Shown here: one piece after another, positions 7,138 to 8,979 of the stretch | Layout of the letters: each line of letters begins with the position of its first letter | Position numbering within the stretch: position 1 is the stretch's first letter | Origin: Zoogloeaceae bacterium | GTDB taxonomy: Bacteria > Pseudomonadota > Gammaproteobacteria > Burkholderiales > Rhodocyclaceae | Direction of reading: 5' to 3' | DNA: 8,979 bases | NCBI GenBank assembly: GCA_031290535.1 | Contig: JAITNI010000195.1 | Location: 1-8,979 of the forward strand | The notes under the pieces: model-generated | Told to the model about the DNA's origin: nothing | What the model saw: only the letters and a program-made list of their open reading frames with translations | Databases searched by the model: none | Position numbers and translations under genes: made by a program

Positions 7138-7518
7138 ATGAGGATTACCGAATTTGGTGAGGCCGTCAGGGCCGCCAGATACGAAACCCGGCAAACGCTT
7201 CGGTCGATGTCGTCTGCGCTTGGGGTTTCGCCTGCTTTCTTGAGTTCAATGGAAACGGGGCGCGACAAGGTTCCCTTGGACTTTGTTGGTAAGGTTGAGC
7301 AGTTTTTTGCTGGGCTTGGGTTCCTGTTCAGGAAGGATGAACTGCGCAAACTGGCAATGGTTTCTAACGAAAATGCCCCGTTGAGCGGGCTTTCACCCCA
7401 CCACCAGATGCTGGTGGCCGGGTTTGCAAGCTCTGATTTTACAGAGGATCAACTCAAAATGTTTGCGGAGGCACTGGATCAAATACATGCTGGTAGAAAG
7501 GAGTCGCGTCATGACTGA
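7138..7518 (+). CDS. XRE-family transcriptional regulator paired with ImmA-type protease
   Basis: A 126-residue protein with an N-terminal helix-turn-helix of the XRE/Cro-C1 class. Residues 1-60 fit the fold, with the recognition region LRSMSSALGVSPAFLSSMET at 21-40 and the characteristic turn GRDKVP after it. Residues 65-126 are not a family I recognise; they are helical, with an acidic stretch near 100-113. I chose the ATG at 7138 because AAGGAG lies 6-7 bases upstream; a TTG eight codons earlier is less likely. The end overlaps the immA start (ATGACTGA, 8 bases). In known pairs such as ImmR/ImmA or DdrO/IrrE, the XRE protein is a repressor destroyed or inactivated by the protease. By analogy it probably represses its own promoter, but the target is not known. 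Confidence 0.85.
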   Translation: MRITEFGEAVRAARYETRQTLRSMSSALGVSPAFLSSMETGRDKVPLDFVGKVEQFFAGLGFLFRKDELRKLAMVSNENAPLSGLSPHHQMLVAGFASSDFTEDQLKMFAEALDQIHAGRKESRHD

Positions 7519-7999
7519 AACAGGTGATTACATGCTCAGGGGCAAGCGAGTGCCGTTTTTGTCTGACCAAGACATTTACATGGTCGCACAAGGAGTTGCC
7601 AAGTTTTTCGGATGCAAGGCCAAGACACTGCAAGCGATGGGGTTTTTCATCGAGGACATTCAGCATAAGATGCCTATCGTCATTGACGTGAGAAACGACA
7701 ATGACCCGATTTTTCTAGTTGCCCGTGCGCTCTGTGATCCACGCGAGGCCAAGATCACCCTCCCTGAAACCTTATATTTACGTATCACCGATGGGGACAC
7801 GGAAGCCGCTTTTGTGCTGTGCCACGAGTTAGGACATTTTTTCTTGGGACACGACCCTGTATTGCACATGGAGCCGGACGTGCCCCCGTGTAAAAACGAA
7901 AATTCCGAGTATCAAGCTGATCTGTTCGCAGAGTGGATGATGCAGCGTATTGCTGGAAAAGACTGGAGAAAGGCGGCTGTGCAATTGAATCTGTTTTGA
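7511..7999 (+). CDS. ImmA/IrrE family zinc metallopeptidase
   Basis: A compact 162-residue member of the ImmA/IrrE (COG2856) family. The zinc-peptidase motif HELGH is at 105-109, in the context FVLCHELGHFFLGH. The likely third ligand is E133 in SEYQADLFAEW, matching the family's E-x-x-A-D-x-F-A pattern. Residues 1-90 form the usual N-terminal domain with a short beta stretch before the helix. Such proteases cleave XRE repressors in response to DNA damage or other signals. The partner here is the immediately upstream xre gene, with which it overlaps by 8 bases. AAAGGAG 7 bases before the ATG fixes the start. There is no extra sensor domain, unlike longer IrrE proteins. It could equally be half of an Xre-COG2856 type toxin-antitoxin-like pair. 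The gene ends next to a strong hairpin. Confidence 0.9.
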   Translation: MTETGDYMLRGKRVPFLSDQDIYMVAQGVAKFFGCKAKTLQAMGFFIEDIQHKMPIVIDVRNDNDPIFLVARALCDPREAKITLPETLYLRITDGDTEAAFVLCHELGHFFLGHDPVLHMEPDVPPCKNENSEYQADLFAEWMMQRIAGKDWRKAAVQLNLF

Positions 8000-8036
8000 A
8001 AAAACGGTCTGGGGTGTTTTCACACGCCAGACCGTC
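7999..8036. terminator. Strong hairpin terminator, best oriented for the minus strand
   Basis: A 9-bp stem (ACGGTCTGG at 8004-8012 with CCAGACCGT at 8027-8035) continues, after one G-G mismatch, into GTGT (8014-8017) and ACAC (8022-8025). On the minus strand it is followed by a T tract (8003-7999), making a textbook intrinsic terminator for RNA coming from the right. On the plus strand only CTTGT follows, so it may still serve immA weakly. It starts on the last base of the immA stop codon. Confidence 0.8.
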
Positions 8037-8119
8037 TTGTGACGTAGAAACGTATTAGCAGTACGTTCTACAGCGGTAGTTCCCCATCCGCTACTCGCAA
8101 GGGGCACAACAGAAATGCA
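7999..8119 (-). ncRNA. Candidate structured small RNA, possibly antisense to the leader of the 37-codon ORF
   Basis: I predict an RNA of about 120 nt, read right to left. It has an upstream extended -10 promoter and ends at the T-tract terminator at 8004-8035. Between these, almost every base pairs. GTAGAA-CGTA (8044-8054, one bulged A) pairs with TACG-TTCTAC (8062-8071) around a 7-base loop. AGCGG (8072-8076) pairs with CCGCT (8088-8092). The CCCC in that loop (8082-8085) can pair with GGGG (8101-8104), forming an H-type pseudoknot. No coding frame fits. The 37-codon ORF lies upstream on the opposite strand, so if its message starts inside this region the RNA is antisense to its leader, the layout of type I antitoxins such as ptaRNA1. 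I cannot confirm membership of any Rfam family. The alternative is a structured plus-strand 5' UTR. Confidence 0.5.
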
Positions 8120-8125
8120 GAGGAA

Positions 8126-8153
8126 AGTATAGCAGAATGCCTGCTTTTTTCCA
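8126..8153 (-). promoter_or_regulatory. Predicted promoter of the minus-strand small RNA
   Basis: Read on the minus strand: TGGAAA (8153-8148, four of six to TTGACA), a 16-base spacer, then TATACT (8131-8126, five of six) preceded by TGC, giving an extended -10. Transcription would start near 8119, just upstream of the structured segment. Confidence 0.45.
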
Positions 8154-8195
8154 GCCCTTTGTTCACGTCGGTAAGTGATGGACAACTTTTTTTTG

Positions 8196-8202
8196 AAAGG
8201 GT
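8196..8202 (+). promoter_or_regulatory. Ribosome binding site of the 37-codon ORF
   Basis: AAAGGG (8196-8201) follows a run of eight T and lies about 10 bases before the ATG at 8212. It supports translation of an ORF too short to stand on length alone. The T run just before it would keep the site unstructured. Confidence 0.5.
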
Positions 8203-8211
8203 ATTGTCATC

Positions 8212-8325
8212 ATGACAACCTACCATGACGAAAAAGGTGAATTCATTTTGCGTTGGACGCGGATGCAAAATGGATGCATCATCCGGGCAGTTCAAAAGCC
8301 CTTCAAAATCTACATCAACAAGTAA
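8212..8325 (+). CDS. 37-residue small protein of unknown function, candidate toxin
   Basis: ATG to TAA, 37 residues, beginning MTTYHDEKGEFILRW and ending KPFKIYINK. I do not recognise the family. It is basic (K8, R14, R17, R25, K29, K32, K37), carries one cysteine (C22) and has alternating hydrophobic stretches (FILRW, CIIRAV, FKIYI) that suggest a small beta-rich fold. No membrane helix is visible, unlike most hydrophobic type I toxins. Three points support it as a gene: a Shine-Dalgarno sequence at fair spacing, a strong intrinsic terminator 19 bases after the stop, and isolation between structured elements. The opposite strand upstream carries a candidate small RNA, so a type I toxin-antitoxin module is the working hypothesis. 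It could also be a leader peptide or a phage-derived small protein. No convincing plus-strand promoter was found. Confidence 0.5.
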   Translation: MTTYHDEKGEFILRWTRMQNGCIIRAVQKPFKIYINK

Positions 8326-8337
8326 TTTTTGATGTAG
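8310..8337 (+). other. Hairpin spanning the stop codon of the small ORF
   Basis: CTACATCAA (8310-8318) and TTGATGTAG (8329-8337) form a perfect 9-bp stem with a 10-base loop that contains the TAA stop. It stands 4 bases before the terminator hairpin. It may stabilise the message or affect ribosome access at the end of the ORF. Confidence 0.55.
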
Positions 8338-8341
8338 CCCT

Positions 8342-8370
8342 AAACCGGCATCGAACGATGCCGGTTTTCT
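8342..8370 (+). terminator. Intrinsic terminator of the small ORF
   Basis: ACCGGCATC (8344-8352) and GATGCCGGT (8357-8365) form a 9-bp stem with a GAAC loop, followed by TTTCTCTTCT. Flanking A and T bases extend the stem on both sides. It is a textbook rho-independent terminator on the plus strand. Confidence 0.85.
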
Positions 8371-8377
8371 CTTCTGA

Positions 8378-8713
8378 AACGTGTCCGCGCTTGCCGGGCG
8401 GCTCAAAAGCGATTATCGCTATTCAAAAGACATCGTCTACAACAATTTCCTTTGGCCGGAAGCGACAGACGCGCAAAAAGCCGCGATTGAAAGCGCAGGA
8501 GATGCCGTACTGGATGCGCGGGCATTGTTTCCCGACAGCAGCCTCGCCGGTCTCTACGACCCGCTCACCATGCCGCCAGAATTGCTAAAAACGCACAAAA
8601 CGCTGGATAAAACCGTGATGCAGGCTTATGGTTTTTCGCCCAAAACCAGTGAGGCCGAAATTGTTGCGGCATTAATGGAACGGTATCAGGCGTTGATTGG
8701 GAAGGGCGGATAA
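8378..8713 (+). pseudogene. C-terminal remnant of an MmeI-like DNA methyltransferase / type IIL restriction enzyme
   Basis: About 110 codons match from memory the C-terminal end of MmeI-like class I SAM-dependent DNA methyltransferases: LKSDYRYSKDIVYNNFLWPE, then AVLDARALFPDSSLAGLYDP, then LTMPPELLKTHKTLDKTVMQ, and a closing helix ALMERYQAL. Full-length proteins have roughly 900 residues, with nuclease, methyltransferase (DPPY-type motif) and target-recognition domains; none of these is present. An in-frame TGA at 8375 closes the frame, and family-like sequence begins within a few codons of it, so the gene is cut off just behind the small-ORF terminator. A GTG at 8381 could in principle start a short protein, but no Shine-Dalgarno is seen. 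I treat it as a remnant of a lost restriction-modification gene. Confidence 0.75.
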
Positions 8714-8979
8714 CTCCTGCATGAAGCGCAGCAACATTCCTCTCCTGACCAGGCCGAAGACGAGAGGACAGCCGCAGGCAGGTTCCGCTTTAGCGGAATG
8801 CGGCGAAGCCGCACACAAGGGACAGTTAAGGGGGGGGGTCTGTGCAATCTGAACCCTCTAAAACCCCTCCTGCACCTCCCCTTGTCAGGGGAGGATGATT
8901 TGCTGCGCTTCGCGCAGGATTCGGAGATTCATGCGATTGCCCTGAGATGGAAGGGGCAAATGAAGTTTCATCCTGTCCT
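8714..8979. other. Non-coding right end of the window
   Basis: After the methyltransferase remnant no convincing gene is present in either strand. The segment holds the inverted-repeat unit described separately. From 8920 to the end there is only a small palindrome (ATGAAgtTTCAT at 8961-8972). A release-factor gene (prfA), often next to hemA, is not reached. Confidence 0.6.
8715..8919. repeat. Hairpin-rich segment bounded by inverted repeats, MITE- or REP-like
   Basis: The left arm (8715-8753, plus strand) and the right arm (8880-8919, read on the minus strand) share TCCTGC, then the exact 12-mer GAAGCGCAGCAA, then CAT-CCTC-CCTGAC-AGG with a 2-base insertion and a few substitutions. Between them are two adjacent perfect hairpins (TTCCGC/GCGGAA at 8783-8798 and TGCGGC/GCCGCA at 8799-8813) and a run of nine G (8830-8838). 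The right arm itself contains CCTCCCC/GGGGAGG (8875-8894) and CTGCGC/GCGCAG (8903-8917). No gene is seen here. Either a non-autonomous element or two inverted copies of a dispersed repeat would explain it. Confidence 0.5.

Noticed and set aside
8044..8104. CRISPR repeat or tRNA-like element
   Set aside because: No repeated unit with spacers occurs, and there is no T-arm GTTCGA-type motif or acceptor stem. The pairing fits a small RNA instead.
8131..8150. Plus-strand terminator AGCAG/CTGCT followed by six T
   Set aside because: The stem is only 5 bp, and the same bases form the minus-strand promoter, which explains them better. If real, it would end plus-strand RNA before the small ORF.
8253..8588. 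Plus-strand open frame overlapping the small ORF, its terminator and the methyltransferase remnant
   Set aside because: It reads through a strong terminator and is out of frame with the recognisable family sequence, so it is a shadow frame.
8883..8971. Short minus-strand frame starting MKLHLPLPSQ
   Set aside because: Under 30 codons, with no ribosome site, and half of it is inverted-repeat sequence.

Overview
The window looks like a betaproteobacterial chromosome; a Rhodocyclales-type relative is my best guess. This rests on high-GC coding, C5-pathway hemA, GatB, ExoIII, a yqjD-yqjE-yqjK set, an AmpG-type permease, and a secreted coiled-coil protein behind pyrE. The assignment comes from family resemblance alone; no search was run.

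Layout. Bases 1-7003 are ordinary core genome. They hold the 3' part of gatB (+), then a minus-strand pair pyrE followed by a signal-peptide DUF4124-like coiled-coil gene. The pair ends at an intrinsic terminator whose U tract overlaps the gatB stop codon. A REP-like palindrome lies in the gap. Next come exodeoxyribonuclease III (+, divergent from pyrE), a compact yqjD/yqjE/yqjK-like membrane-protein operon (+), an ampG-like permease (-, tail-to-tail overlap with yqjK), and hemA (+, divergent from ampG, each with its own TATAAT box).

Bases 7004-8979 are accessory in character and visibly lower in GC in the coding part: one 60-base row of immA counts 29 G/C, one row inside hemA counts 43. They hold (i) a translationally coupled xre-family repressor and ImmA/IrrE zinc-protease pair behind a TTGACA promoter flanked by a 14-base direct repeat; (ii) a candidate structured small RNA on the minus strand of about 120 nt, with an extended -10 promoter, a possible pseudoknot, a hairpin and an intrinsic terminator; (iii) a 37-codon ORF on the plus strand with a Shine-Dalgarno sequence and a very strong terminator; (iv) the decapitated C-terminus of an MmeI-like DNA methyltransferase/restriction enzyme; and (v) a hairpin-rich non-coding tail bounded by approximately 39-base inverted repeats.

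How they fit together. The core genes serve tRNA-dependent amidation, pyrimidine synthesis, DNA repair, envelope or stress functions, muropeptide uptake and tetrapyrrole synthesis, with no common pathway. The accessory segment reads as a small degraded island lodged immediately behind hemA, where a release-factor gene (prfA) is often found. Its most interesting part is the sRNA plus 37-residue ORF cassette, whose geometry resembles an antisense-RNA (type I) toxin-antitoxin locus, beside a repressor/protease switch.
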